Shown: one piece after another, positions 17,415 through 27,100 of the stretch | Numbering within the stretch: the stretch's first letter is position 1 | How the letters are laid out: every line of letters starts with the position of its first letter | Assembly: GCA_015060865.1 (NCBI GenBank) | Contig: SUXS01000001.1 | Span: 248,001 to 312,000 of the forward strand | Length of the DNA stretch: 64,000 bases | Origin: Bacteroidales bacterium | GTDB lineage: Bacteria > Bacteroidota > Bacteroidia > Bacteroidales > Bacteroidaceae | Direction: 5' to 3' | Position numbers and translations under genes: made by a program | The notes under the pieces: model-generated | Told to the model about the DNA's origin: nothing | What the model saw: only the letters and a program-made list of their open reading frames with translations | Database searches by the model: none

Positions 17415-18257
17415 TTATTTCAAGTCTGTAATCAAAGAGAAGTCCTGATCGCCATAGTCGAGGTTCTCGCCACCCATACCCCAGATGAAGGTGTAGTTGT
17501 GTGTGGCAGCAGCGCTATGGATTGACCACTCGGGAGAGAGCACAGCTTGGTCGCCCTTCATCCAGATGTGGCGGGTCTCGTCAACCTCACCCATGAAGTG
17601 ACATACGGCATGCTCTTCGGGTACCTCGAAGTAGAAGTAAGCCTCCATGCGGCGGCTGTGTACGTGAGCGGGCATGGTGTTCCATACGCTACCGGGAGCC
17701 AGCTCGGTCATACCCATCTGAATCTGACAGGTAGGGAGTACCTGGTTGACAAGCATCTTGTTGATATTGCGGTCGTTGGAGCCTTCGAGCGAACCCATGT
17801 GTGCAACAACGGCATCGGCCTTGGTTACCTTCTTGTTGGGGTAATTGCGGTGTGCGGTGCATGAGTTGAAGTAAAACTTGGCGGGGTTTTGGGGATCCTT
17901 GCTCTCGAAGATTACATCGCGGTCGCCCGAACCGATGTAGAGCGCCTCCTTATAGTCGAGTTCAAAGGTTTCGTCGCCAGCCTTCACTACGCCAGGGCCA
18001 CCTACGTTGAACATACCGATCTCGCGGCGAGTGGTGAAGAAAGGTGCCTTCAGGGGGTCGATGGCCTCGAGCTTGAGCGCCTCGTTCACGGGCATGGCAC
18101 CGCCCACTACCATACGGTCGTACATAGAGTACACCATGTTTACCTCATCGGCTGCAAACACCTTTTCAATGAGGAAGTCGCGACGGATACGCTTAGTGTC
18201 GTAGCTCTTCGCGTCCTCGGGATGTGCTGCATAACGAACTTCATAATTTGTCTTCAT
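17415..18257 (-). CDS. kduI: 5-dehydro-4-deoxy-D-glucuronate isomerase (KduI)
   Basis: The protein has 280 residues from the ATG at 18257, the normal family length. A longer frame to 18374 crosses the promoter and is rejected. The cupin-fold zinc site is visible as PAHVHSRRMEAYFYF (two His and a Glu, about 195-207), with a further His in EWSIHSAAATHNYTF. It isomerises 5-keto-4-deoxyuronate to 2,5-diketo-3-deoxygluconate for KduD. It is the first gene of the operon, with its own strong promoter. Confidence 0.96.
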   Translation of the reverse strand: MKTNYEVRYAAHPEDAKSYDTKRIRRDFLIEKVFAADEVNMVYSMYDRMVVGGAMPVNEALKLEAIDPLKAPFFTTRREIGMFNVGGPGVVKAGDETFELDYKEALYIGSGDRDVIFESKDPQNPAKFYFNSCTAHRNYPNKKVTKADAVVAHMGSLEGSNDRNINKMLVNQVLPTCQIQMGMTELAPGSVWNTMPAHVHSRRMEAYFYFEVPEEHAVCHFMGEVDETRHIWMKGDQAVLSPEWSIHSAAATHNYTFIWGMGGENLDYGDQDFSLITDLK

Positions 18258-18305
18258 AGCTTTACTTTTGTTATGATTGGTAATAAAGTTTTTATTGTAT
18301 TTCTG

Positions 18306-18338
18306 CAAAGTTACAAGAAAAAACAATAAATCACCAAA
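18306..18338 (-). promoter_or_regulatory. kduI operon promoter
   Basis: On the minus strand, TTTG (18335-18338), a 21-nt spacer and TAACTTTG (18306-18313) match the Bacteroidetes form. Transcription should start near 18300, giving a leader of about 43 nt. Confidence 0.8.
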
Positions 18339-18411
18339 AAAAGTACAGCTTTTACGCCAAATAAAAAGATACACCTCTTAAACAAGAGTCCGAAGTAGAG
18401 AGGTTCTCGCT

Positions 18412-19857
18412 TTAATCGTAGCTTTCTACCATACGGAACAGTCGGTCCCAACGAATCTTGCCATCCAGCCAACCGCGATCCTTGTCGAGCGAAAGCCAGA
18501 TAAGGATAGGCTTACCCACGATGTGGTCCTCGGGCACGAAACCCCAGAAGCGTGAGTCAAGGCTGTTGTGACGGTTGTCGCCTTGCATCCAGTAGTAGTC
18601 CATAGTGAAGGTATACTCTGTGGACTCCTTCCCATTGATGTATATCTTACCATCACGTACCTGCAGGTCGTTTCCCTCATAGACGGCAATAGGACGTTCA
18701 TAAAAGGGCAGGTTGTCGAGTGTGAGAGTTATCGTTTCACCATGCTTGGGAATCCACAAGGGGCCGTAATTGTCGATGCTCCATCCTGTATACTTATTCA
18801 CAGGGTAAAGGCCTTGTCCGTGCTCTTCAATCACAGGAGTAATCTTTTCCACAATGTCGGTGCGCTTTGACAGTGTTTCGTAAGCCTTCTGCGTGAGAGG
18901 GAGATAATAGTAGGTGCTGTTGGCATTGTGATTAGCAAGGTCCTCCTTACTGATGCCCAACTCGCGACGCAACTTCTCATTAATAGGGCGCTTGGTAGTC
19001 ACGTAGTAACTGTACTGTACGTTGTCGGGCTCCTTGTTGGCCACACCATCGAGATAGATGACTTTGTCCTTAATCTCCAATATCTGTCCAGGCATGCCCA
19101 CACAGCGCTTCACATAGTTTTCGCGACGGTCTACGGGACGCCAGTCCACCTTACCAAACACCTCGGGATGATTGGCAATATACTTACGTCCCTTAGCCAG
19201 GAACTGCTCATAAGCCTTGTGTTCATCGGCAGCACTGAGGCTATCCACAAGAGGATACTGACCTTTGTTGAGTTCTACACTTATATCGCTCACCATCTTA
19301 TAGAAGTCGTTGGCGGCAAACTGCGGATTGCTCACGATGGTGTCACCTGTGGGGTAGTTGAATACGACGATGTCGTTGAGCTCTACGTTGCCCAATCCCT
19401 TGACACGCTCGTAGGGCCATTGAGGCCACTCAATATAGCTCTTGCCACCAGTGATGGGCATGGTGTGCTGCGTGAGCGGCATGGTGAGCGGTGTATTGGG
19501 CTTGCGGGGGCCATACGACACTTTGCTCACGAAGAGGTAGTCGCCCACAAGAAGTGATTTCTCCAATGACGAGGTGGGAATGGTGTAGTTCTGGAAGAAG
19601 TAGATATGCACGAAGTACACGGCTACGAGGGCAAACACGATGGCGTCGACCCAGCTCATGATGCTGCGCACAGCAGCGCTCTTGGCGGTCTTCCACCAAG
19701 TCCAGGGGATTAATTTGGTGATGTAGGCATCGAAGATGAAGGGTAACACGATGAGTCCCAACCAACTCTTGATCCATAGTAAGAAGAGAAGGTACAATGC
19801 AAGTACAATGCCGAACTTTATCCACTGCTTAGGAGTGGCTTTCTTCATTCTATTCAT
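18412..19857 (-). CDS. lepB: signal peptidase I
   Basis: The protein has 482 residues from the ATG at 19857; an upstream TTG at 19881 overlaps dapB and is less likely. There are N-terminal hydrophobic segments (about 13-50 and 70-90). The catalytic region is IPTSSLEKSLLVGDYLFV (Ser97 as nucleophile), and the general-base Lys lies in ENYVKRCVGMPGQ. It ends with box-E-like MQGDNRHNSLDSRFWG. It cleaves signal peptides at the outer face of the inner membrane. The protein is longer than the E. coli enzyme, with an insertion between the Ser and Lys boxes as is common in Bacteroidetes. It lies directly after dapB. Confidence 0.95.
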   Translation of the reverse strand: MNRMKKATPKQWIKFGIVLALYLLFLLWIKSWLGLIVLPFIFDAYITKLIPWTWWKTAKSAAVRSIMSWVDAIVFALVAVYFVHIYFFQNYTIPTSSLEKSLLVGDYLFVSKVSYGPRKPNTPLTMPLTQHTMPITGGKSYIEWPQWPYERVKGLGNVELNDIVVFNYPTGDTIVSNPQFAANDFYKMVSDISVELNKGQYPLVDSLSAADEHKAYEQFLAKGRKYIANHPEVFGKVDWRPVDRRENYVKRCVGMPGQILEIKDKVIYLDGVANKEPDNVQYSYYVTTKRPINEKLRRELGISKEDLANHNANSTYYYLPLTQKAYETLSKRTDIVEKITPVIEEHGQGLYPVNKYTGWSIDNYGPLWIPKHGETITLTLDNLPFYERPIAVYEGNDLQVRDGKIYINGKESTEYTFTMDYYWMQGDNRHNSLDSRFWGFVPEDHIVGKPILIWLSLDKDRGWLDGKIRWDRLFRMVESYD

Positions 19858-19870
19858 AGCAATATTTTTA

Positions 19871-20626
19871 TCAGAAGTCAAACAAATCGCTCATGCCAAG
19901 CAACCCTTGATGCTCAGCCGTATATTCAGCCGCAAGCACTGCTCCGAGAGCAAATCCGCGGCGGCTCTTGGCATCATGGGTGATGGTGATGCTGTCGGCT
20001 TCAGAATCGTAGCGGATGCTATGTATACCAGGTACTTCACCTTCGCGTATAGAGCTTACGGGCAACTCCTCAGGAGCGCACTCGGTAGTACCACTCAGTG
20101 TGCCGTCGGCAGCGAGCAGCGTGCCAGGTACCCAACGTTCCTTGCGATCGAGATTTTCCAAGATGCCCTCGGCCAAGGTGATGGCTGTGCCACTGGGAGC
20201 GTCGAACTTATGTATATGATGAGTCTCGCTCATGCTTACGTCATACTCATCGAAGCGGTTCATCAACTTAGCCAAATACTTGTTCACAGCTGAGAATACA
20301 GCTACGCCAAGGCTGAAATTTGATGACCAGAACAATGTCTTTCCACCTTCTGTACACATGCGACGCACCTCATCGCCATGTTCCTCGAGCCATCCTGTAC
20401 TGCCCGACACCACCTTCACACCAGCAGCAAATGCCTTCATATAGTTGTCGTAAGCCACCATCGGATTGGTAAACTCTATGGCCACATCAGCGCTACGGAA
20501 CGCCGCTGAGGCGAAATCATCCTGATTATCTATATCGATGATGCAAACAATCTCATGTCCACGCTGCAGGGCAATCTGCTCAATCATCTTACCCATCTTG
20601 CCGTAACCTATCAATGCAATTTTCAT
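19871..20626 (-). CDS. dapB: 4-hydroxy-tetrahydrodipicolinate reductase
   Basis: The protein has 251 residues. The N-terminal Rossmann motif is IGYGKMGKMIE (7-17). The substrate site is ETHHIHKFDAPSGTA (about 134-148). The C-terminal text FALGAVLAAEYTAEHQGLLGM is typical of the family. It makes tetrahydrodipicolinate for lysine and diaminopimelate synthesis in the cytoplasm. lepB follows 13 nt after its stop, a pairing I recall from other Bacteroidales. Confidence 0.96.
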   Translation of the reverse strand: MKIALIGYGKMGKMIEQIALQRGHEIVCIIDIDNQDDFASAAFRSADVAIEFTNPMVAYDNYMKAFAAGVKVVSGSTGWLEEHGDEVRRMCTEGGKTLFWSSNFSLGVAVFSAVNKYLAKLMNRFDEYDVSMSETHHIHKFDAPSGTAITLAEGILENLDRKERWVPGTLLAADGTLSGTTECAPEELPVSSIREGEVPGIHSIRYDSEADSITITHDAKSRRGFALGAVLAAEYTAEHQGLLGMSDLFDF

Positions 20627-20658
20627 TTATTATTCATATTATTCTAAAAAAACTCTTG

Positions 20659-20695
20659 CAAAGATACAGCTTTATCAATGAATTATGTAAATTTG
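20659..20695. promoter_or_regulatory. divergent promoter region dapB / DUF2851 gene
   Basis: The minus strand carries TATCTTTG (20659-20666) for dapB. The plus strand carries TAAATTTG (20688-20695) for the gene at 20715. Both match the -7 form; -33 elements are weak. The two -7 boxes are 21 nt apart, so the two polymerases may compete. Confidence 0.55.
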
Positions 20696-20714
20696 TCACG
20701 ATTTTTAACATGTT

Positions 20715-22028
20715 ATGGAAGATTTAGTTCGATATGTATGGAAACATAAATTGTTTCCCTTTTCTTCAACACAGAGCACAGATGGACAATCATTGGAGAT
20801 TTTGGATCCGGGCCTTGAAAACCGCAACGATGGACCCGACTTCTTCAACGCCAAAATAAAAATCAACGGAACACTATGGATTGGCAATGTGGAAATTCAT
20901 GGGCGAGCATCAGACTGGTATACCCACGGACACCACACCAACAAGCGGTACGACACGGTGATACTACACGTAGCGGGCACAGTAGACCATACGATAACAC
21001 GTACTGACGGGACTGTCATTCCACAGCTAGAACTAACCATTCCAGCACATATCGCCAACAACTATAATGAGCTACGCATAGCCGACAAATACCCTCCCTG
21101 CCATCGCATCATCCCCACCCTCACCAATCTCACCATCCACAGTTACATGTCATCCCTTTTACACGAACGCCTTAACATGCGTACCAAGCAAATAGTCGAA
21201 CGTTATGAAGCACATGATAAGAACTGGGACGATGCCCTCTTTTGCACCATTGCCCGCAACTTCGGATTCGGCACCAATGGAGATGCGTTCGAAATATGGG
21301 CACATCGCATGCCCTTTAGGGCTGTAGACAAGCACGCAGACAATCTTATGCAGATAGAAGCTCTGTTTTTCGGACAAGCAGGATTACTCAACGAAGCATC
21401 AGTACCAGCTTACTATCAAGACAATCTGGGAACAGACGAGTATTTTCAAACCTTGAAATGCGAATACACCTTTCTTGCCCACAAATTTGGGCTCCAACCG
21501 ATGGACTATACCCTGTGGAGATTACTAGGGACACGCCCTGCAAACTTTCCACATATACGGCTCGCCCAACTAGCAGCACTTTACCACAAGAGAAGTATCA
21601 GTGTAAGTAATCTTCTTGCCGCAACAGATCACGCCAGCCTAAAGGCCTTGTTTGCAACCGAGGCTTCATCTTATTGGGACACCCACTATGTATTTGCATC
21701 CACAAGTTCACCTTCTGTAAAGAAGCTGATTACGGGAAGCGCCACCACTCTATTACTCATAAACTCCGTTGTTCCATTCCTATATAGCTATGGAAGACGA
21801 AAAGATGATGAAGGTCTCTGCGAACAAGCCATTAACTTACTAGAACAACAAAAAACTGAAAACAACTACATCATCAGAGAGTGGCAATCTTGCGGACTAT
21901 CTGTAAAGCATGCAGCCGATAGCCAAGCACTCATTCAACTAAAAAAGAACTACTGCGATCGACGAGACTGCCTACGTTGCCGCATTGGCTACGAATTCCT
22001 AAAAGCCGAACTTGGAATAAAAAAATGA
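20715..22028 (+). CDS. DUF2851 family protein
   Basis: The protein has 437 residues and no signal peptide, so it is cytoplasmic. Family-like text includes YVWKHKLFP near the N-terminus, GNVEIHGRASDWYTHGHHTNKRYDTVILHV (about 58-90), HLNMRTKQIV-like helices and ARNFGFGTNGDAFEIWA. The last ~25 residues contain a Cys cluster (YCDRRDCLRCRIG) that could bind metal. The GNVEIH...DW...H pattern recalls a restriction-like nuclease core, but I cannot assign catalysis. It is divergent from dapB. Confidence 0.8.
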   Translation: MEDLVRYVWKHKLFPFSSTQSTDGQSLEILDPGLENRNDGPDFFNAKIKINGTLWIGNVEIHGRASDWYTHGHHTNKRYDTVILHVAGTVDHTITRTDGTVIPQLELTIPAHIANNYNELRIADKYPPCHRIIPTLTNLTIHSYMSSLLHERLNMRTKQIVERYEAHDKNWDDALFCTIARNFGFGTNGDAFEIWAHRMPFRAVDKHADNLMQIEALFFGQAGLLNEASVPAYYQDNLGTDEYFQTLKCEYTFLAHKFGLQPMDYTLWRLLGTRPANFPHIRLAQLAALYHKRSISVSNLLAATDHASLKALFATEASSYWDTHYVFASTSSPSVKKLITGSATTLLLINSVVPFLYSYGRRKDDEGLCEQAINLLEQQKTENNYIIREWQSCGLSVKHAADSQALIQLKKNYCDRRDCLRCRIGYEFLKAELGIKK

Positions 22029-22086
22029 TGAGCCCAGCTACCCGGACTCACCACATACCATAAAGGAAACTTGGACTCCCGGACAA

Positions 22087-23775
22087 TTATTGCTTTTCCT
22101 TATCCATCACAATAGTCTTAGCACGATCCAATGCTATGGTTATATGGCTACAAATATTCTCATTACCGATGAGTTCATTAAACCCAGATTTACAAAGCAC
22201 TTCCAGCACCTTACCATTAACTCCAGACAGTACTATCTGAATATTCTTCTTTAAACACTTATTGCACAGATTGGTCAGATTATGTACCCCTGTTGAATCT
22301 ATAAACGGCACCTTACGCATACGGATAATACGCACAGCTGGCTGTTTGCCAACATCATTCATCACCTCTTCAAAACGATTGGCCACACCAAAGAAGTAAG
22401 GACCATTGATTTCATAAACCTCTACCCCATCAGGAATTGTAAGATTCTCGGTATTATACGGAACATCACTGTCTGCGTTCAAATCTATAGCATCCTTCTC
22501 TACAGAGACCTTTGTAGTTTCCGACATGCGACGCATGAAAAGTAAGCAGGCAATAAGCAACCCGACTTCAATAGCCACCGTGAGGTCGAAAATAACCGTA
22601 AGGAAAAAAGTCACCAGCAGGACTGTAATATCCGATTTGGGGTTCTTTAGAATGGCCTTAAAGCTACGCCATTCACTCATATTATACGATACCACTACAA
22701 GAATACCAGCCAAGCACGACATTGGGATATACTTAGCTAATGGCATCAAGAAGAAGTAGATAAGCAATAGCACCAAAGCATGTACGATGCCCGCAACAGG
22801 GGTGCGTCCTCCATTATTGATGTTTGTCATGGTACGGGCTATAGCCCCCGTAGCCGGGATACCCCCAAACAATGAACAAGCCATATTGGCTATACCCTGC
22901 CCTACTAGTTCCTGATTACTGTCATGTTTGTCACCTATGACACCATCGGCTACAGCAGCCGAAAGTAACGATTCAATAGCTCCTAACATGGCTATCACAA
23001 AAGCAGGTGACATCAGTTCCGTAAATACAGCCCAAGTAATCTTGGGGACCTCAGGAGTAGGCACATTGGGGTTGATGGTAAAACGGTCACCAATAGTTTC
23101 AATCGTTGTTATACCTGCATAGTTGCGCAACAGCAAAGCTACTACGGTCATTATGATGATAGCGAGCAATGAGCCAGGCAGTTTCTTGCAGATCTTAGGC
23201 GTATATACAATAATCAGGATACTTCCAATACCTATAAGCAATGGCCAAAGATTTATCGAGCCCATGTGTTGGAAATAAGCTATCCATTTACTCACAAAAT
23301 CGGCAGGAACCTCAGCAATCTGCAAACCAAAAAGGTCCTTTATCTGCGTTGTAAAAATGGTAAGGGCAATGCCGCTTGTAAATCCCACAATAATAGGATA
23401 AGGTATGTATTTAATGATTGTACCTACGCGTAGTACCCCCATCAGAATCAAGAATATTCCAGCCATGAAGGTAGCTATAATAAGTCCATTCATTCCATAG
23501 TCCTGAATAATACCGAACACAATAACAATAAAAGCACCTGTAGGACCACCTATTTGCACCTTGCTGCCTCCAAACACAGAGATAAGCAATCCGGCAATAA
23601 TGGCCGTAATGATTCCTTTTTCAGGAGTAACTCCAGAAGCAATACCAAAGGCAATAGCCAATGGCAATGCTACGATACCGACGATGATACCAGCCATCAA
23701 ATCCGACATAAAGGTGGCCTTGTCATAAGCCCTGAGACAAGAGAACAATTTGGGTTGAAACTCGAACAATTTCAT
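22087..23775 (-). CDS. SulP-family anion transporter with STAS domain
   Basis: The protein has 562 residues from the ATG at 23775. The longer frame to 23907 extends over the promoter and is rejected. There are about 10-12 hydrophobic segments from residue 20 to 410. SulP hallmarks are DLMAGIIVGIVALPLAIAFGIASG and GGSKVQIGGPTGAF. The C-terminal STAS domain has FIDSTGVHNL near residue 490. It moves sulfate, bicarbonate or related anions across the inner membrane; the ion cannot be read from the sequence. Confidence 0.92.
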   Translation of the reverse strand: MKLFEFQPKLFSCLRAYDKATFMSDLMAGIIVGIVALPLAIAFGIASGVTPEKGIITAIIAGLLISVFGGSKVQIGGPTGAFIVIVFGIIQDYGMNGLIIATFMAGIFLILMGVLRVGTIIKYIPYPIIVGFTSGIALTIFTTQIKDLFGLQIAEVPADFVSKWIAYFQHMGSINLWPLLIGIGSILIIVYTPKICKKLPGSLLAIIIMTVVALLLRNYAGITTIETIGDRFTINPNVPTPEVPKITWAVFTELMSPAFVIAMLGAIESLLSAAVADGVIGDKHDSNQELVGQGIANMACSLFGGIPATGAIARTMTNINNGGRTPVAGIVHALVLLLIYFFLMPLAKYIPMSCLAGILVVVSYNMSEWRSFKAILKNPKSDITVLLVTFFLTVIFDLTVAIEVGLLIACLLFMRRMSETTKVSVEKDAIDLNADSDVPYNTENLTIPDGVEVYEINGPYFFGVANRFEEVMNDVGKQPAVRIIRMRKVPFIDSTGVHNLTNLCNKCLKKNIQIVLSGVNGKVLEVLCKSGFNELIGNENICSHITIALDRAKTIVMDKEKQ

Positions 23776-23865
23776 ATACAACAAATACTTACCGATATTA
23801 TGATACTTCCGAATGAGAAGTAGAAGAGATATTCCAATGATATCATACCCTACTTTTCGAGAGTG

Positions 23866-23873
23866 CAAAGGTA
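23866..23873 (-). promoter_or_regulatory. -7 box of the SulP gene
   Basis: The minus strand reads TACCTTTG, 90 nt upstream of the chosen start. No clear -33 element is visible. It supports the start at 23775 over 23907. Confidence 0.5.
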
Positions 23874-23958
23874 CATCTTTTTTTGTTCTCTTACAGATTA
23901 TTCTCAAAAAAACTCAGCATAAAAAAGAGAAAACCTCTTCGGTTATAGAAGAGGAGAC

Positions 23959-24133
23959 TGTGTCAACATACGAATTTTTCGAGTTCACAACCAACAATCT
24001 GCAAGTATCCTATTCGAAAACAACAAGGAAAAGTCCATTTTTTAGCCCTGCAAGACTAAAAAATGGACTTTTATAATTCTTAATTTTTTAATTGTAAGAT
24101 TTTCAAAGGGCATGGCATCTGCATTTTGACACA
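23959..24133. repeat. short element with terminal inverted repeats (MITE-like)
   Basis: TGTGTCAACATAC at 23959-23971 and the reverse complement TGTGTCAAAATGC at 24121-24133 match at 11 of 13 positions and bound 175 nt with no coding capacity. A perfect 13-bp hairpin lies in the middle (24033-24068). I see no clear target-site duplication. It resembles the remains of an insertion sequence or a small non-autonomous element. Confidence 0.45.
24033..24068 (-). terminator. hairpin terminator of the GH95 gene
   Basis: Perfect 13-bp arms GTCCATTTTTTAG / CTAAAAAATGGAC flank a 10-nt loop. On the minus strand the stem is followed by TTTT, 100 nt after the GH95 stop. It could also act on the plus strand, where TTTTAT follows. 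Confidence 0.6.
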
Positions 24134-24168
24134 CCCTCATCCTACTATCAGTTTAGTAGAATGCCTAC

Positions 24169-27100
24169 TCAGTCATTGAGCACCTTCTTGCCATCAACGA
24201 TATATATAGTCTTGGGTTGCATCTCACTTACTTGACGTCCATCGAGTCCATAGACTCCTTCGTTTTTTTTTTGCGCTTTCAGTGTGTGGATGCCGCTGCC
24301 CTCTGTGGTGTAGTCAATCTCTACAATGCTGCCCTTTGTGCATGGGATGGTGGCGATGCCGTGTTCGTCGATCTTCACGCCTACCTCGGTGCCATCGACC
24401 GTGACTTTTGCTGTTGCGATATCGCGGGCACCACGGGTGCAACGTACACGGAGTTCGGCACCTGCATTGCTTGTGATAATAACCTTCTGGCACTTACCCT
24501 CGCTCCAGTTGAAGTCTACGGTGAAGTTGCCAATAGCCTTCATGCCTGTCACGGTACCGGTCTTCTCCCATACTGTGGGCAATGCGGGAAGGATGTTGAT
24601 GTAGCCGTGTGCACTCTGCATGAGCATCTCGGCAATACCTGAGCATACACCGAAGTTTCCGTCGATTTGGAAGGGAGCGTGTGAGTCGAACAGGTTGTAG
24701 TAGATACCTCCCGCCCCGGCATTGGTGCCATAGCTTGTAGAGTGCTTGAGGGCGTTCTTGATGATGATGTGGGCATGGTCGCCATCCTGAGCACGTGCCC
24801 AGAGGTTGACCTTCCAGCCCATTGACCATCCGGTGGCAGCATCGCCACGGAGCTTGAGTGAGTTTACTGCAGGAGTGAAGTACTCGCTCTCGGGAGTAAT
24901 CTGGTCCATGGGGAAGAGGGCCATCATGTGTGACATGTGGCGGTGGCCGCGGTCGTTAGAGATATCAAACGGGGTGTACTTCCACTCGCGCAGCAGCTTG
25001 TCGCCCTTCTTCACACCATTGTAGGTGGCACCCCAAGCGCCTGTATAGGTCTCTGTATGCAAGCCCTGGTCGGTCTTCTCGAGGTAGAGGTCGAGCTTCT
25101 CGACATCGGCAGCGGTGAGGCCTACTGCTTCAGCACCTCCGAGGATGTCGATGGCCTCCTTGATGTTAGTGAAGAGGTAATAGATCATCTGCTGTGCATG
25201 GGCAGTACCGTCCTCGGTCTGATTGTCGTGCTGCTCGGCACTGAACTCATTAGGAGCGACGAAGGTGCCATCGGGCTCAAACTTGTAGGGAGTGTGGTAA
25301 TTCTTCACGCTGGCTTGCTCGTCCTTGGTGTTGTCGAAGCCACGGTCCTCGATGAGGCGGTGGAACCAGAACTTGGCGCAGTCCCACATCACGGGGAAGG
25401 CCTCCTTGAGGAACTCCTTGTCTTGCGTGTAGCGCCAGTGTGTCCACAGGTGGCTGGTGTACCATACGTTGGCTACGAGGTAGTTGTCGCCCCAGGTACT
25501 CATGCTGTTGTAGAGTGATGACTCGGTGAGCACGCTCCAACCATGGCCGTTGTTGTACTTTTTGCCGACCTCTTTCCAACCAGTACTCTGTGCGCCGCGG
25601 ATGATGAAGTTGACGTAGGGCTTGTGCAGGTCGCTGAGGTTGGTGATTTCGGTGGGCCAGTAGTTCATCTGGATATTGATGTTGGTGTGGATGTCCGAGT
25701 TCCAGGGTGAGTCGGTGCCGCGGTCGTTCCAGATACCTTGCAGGTTGTTGGGCGCTGCGATGGGCTTGCGGTTAGAGCTGATAGCCAGATAGCGTCCATA
25801 GTGGAAGTAGAGCTGTTCGAGGAACAGATGGTCGTTCTGCTTGCTGCTGGCATTGCTGTTGTTGGGATAGTAGTTGTCAATCAGGGTTTTGGTATCTACA
25901 GTAGGAGTTGCCAGCCCGAGGTCAAATGTCATACGCTTGGTAATGGCGGTGAAGTCGGCTACGTGGTCGGCCTCCACGGCATCGAATCCCTTGGCAATAG
26001 CCTTCTCGATATCGGTCTTCACGCGAGTGTCCACGTCTGCGGCTGTTTCGTTGGTGAAGTAGTTGTTAAGCACCTTCATGTCACCATTAAAGTTGGTGCC
26101 TCCCTTGAGGTAGAAGGTCACCTCGGTGGCGTTCTTGACACTGATGCCTGCATTGGTCGTCGTAATGGTGGCATTTTCGTCGGCTACCACGTGCAGGCGA
26201 GCTGCATACTTCACGGTCATGGCCCCAGAGAATGAGGCTGTGCCGTTCTCATAGGTCACCTTGCTGGCGTTGATATCGTTGCCTGGTTCGAGAGAGAATA
26301 CGAGATTCAGCTTGTCGTCGCCCTCGCTCTTGTATTGACCGGCAATCACTTGGTCGGGAGCTGAGCTGAAGTATTTGCGCACCTGCTTGGTCCCGTTGGT
26401 GTTCTTGAACTCTACACCTGCTATACCCTCCTCAATGTCGAGGTAGCGTACGTAGTCGGTGACACCGCCGTTCCAGATGCTTGCATCCTTATTGGCAATA
26501 ATCAATGAACCGAAGTTCATGAAGGTACGGTTACCGCCAGCTGCACCTATCGTATTGGCGGGGCCGCTCCAGAGGGTCTTCTCATTGAACTGAAGCTCCT
26601 CGTGGGCTACGCCACCAAATACCATGCAGCCCAGCTCGCCGTTGCCGAGGGGCAGTGCATACTCCATCCAAGGATAGCTGACGCCCGCAGCTTCCGATGA
26701 GGTGGTATACCATAATGTATTGGGATTCTTTGGCGAATAAGCGGCAATGCCAGCAATCTCGGAAATCTCGTGGATATACTCGTCGGGATAGCTTACATAG
26801 TCAGCCTCTTCAAGGTAGAACTTGCTGCCTGTGTCATTGCCTGTAGCGGCACTGCTGTTCCAAAGCGCCAGATAGTCGCCTCGCTTGTTCCAATAGTTGT
26901 TGGCAGAGCCTTTCAGCTTGATGCGGCCATCGGTTCCGTCAAACTTGATGTTGCCGTCAAATGTCGTTGTATGTGTTGTTGAGCTTGGGTCTACCATCGA
27001 AGCGCGTGCATCGGCTTCGCTACCCGTCATTCCTATTACCTTGGAAAGTCCGGTGGAGTAGTTGTAGATCTTGTAACCGCCACCATTCTGTGCCACGAAG

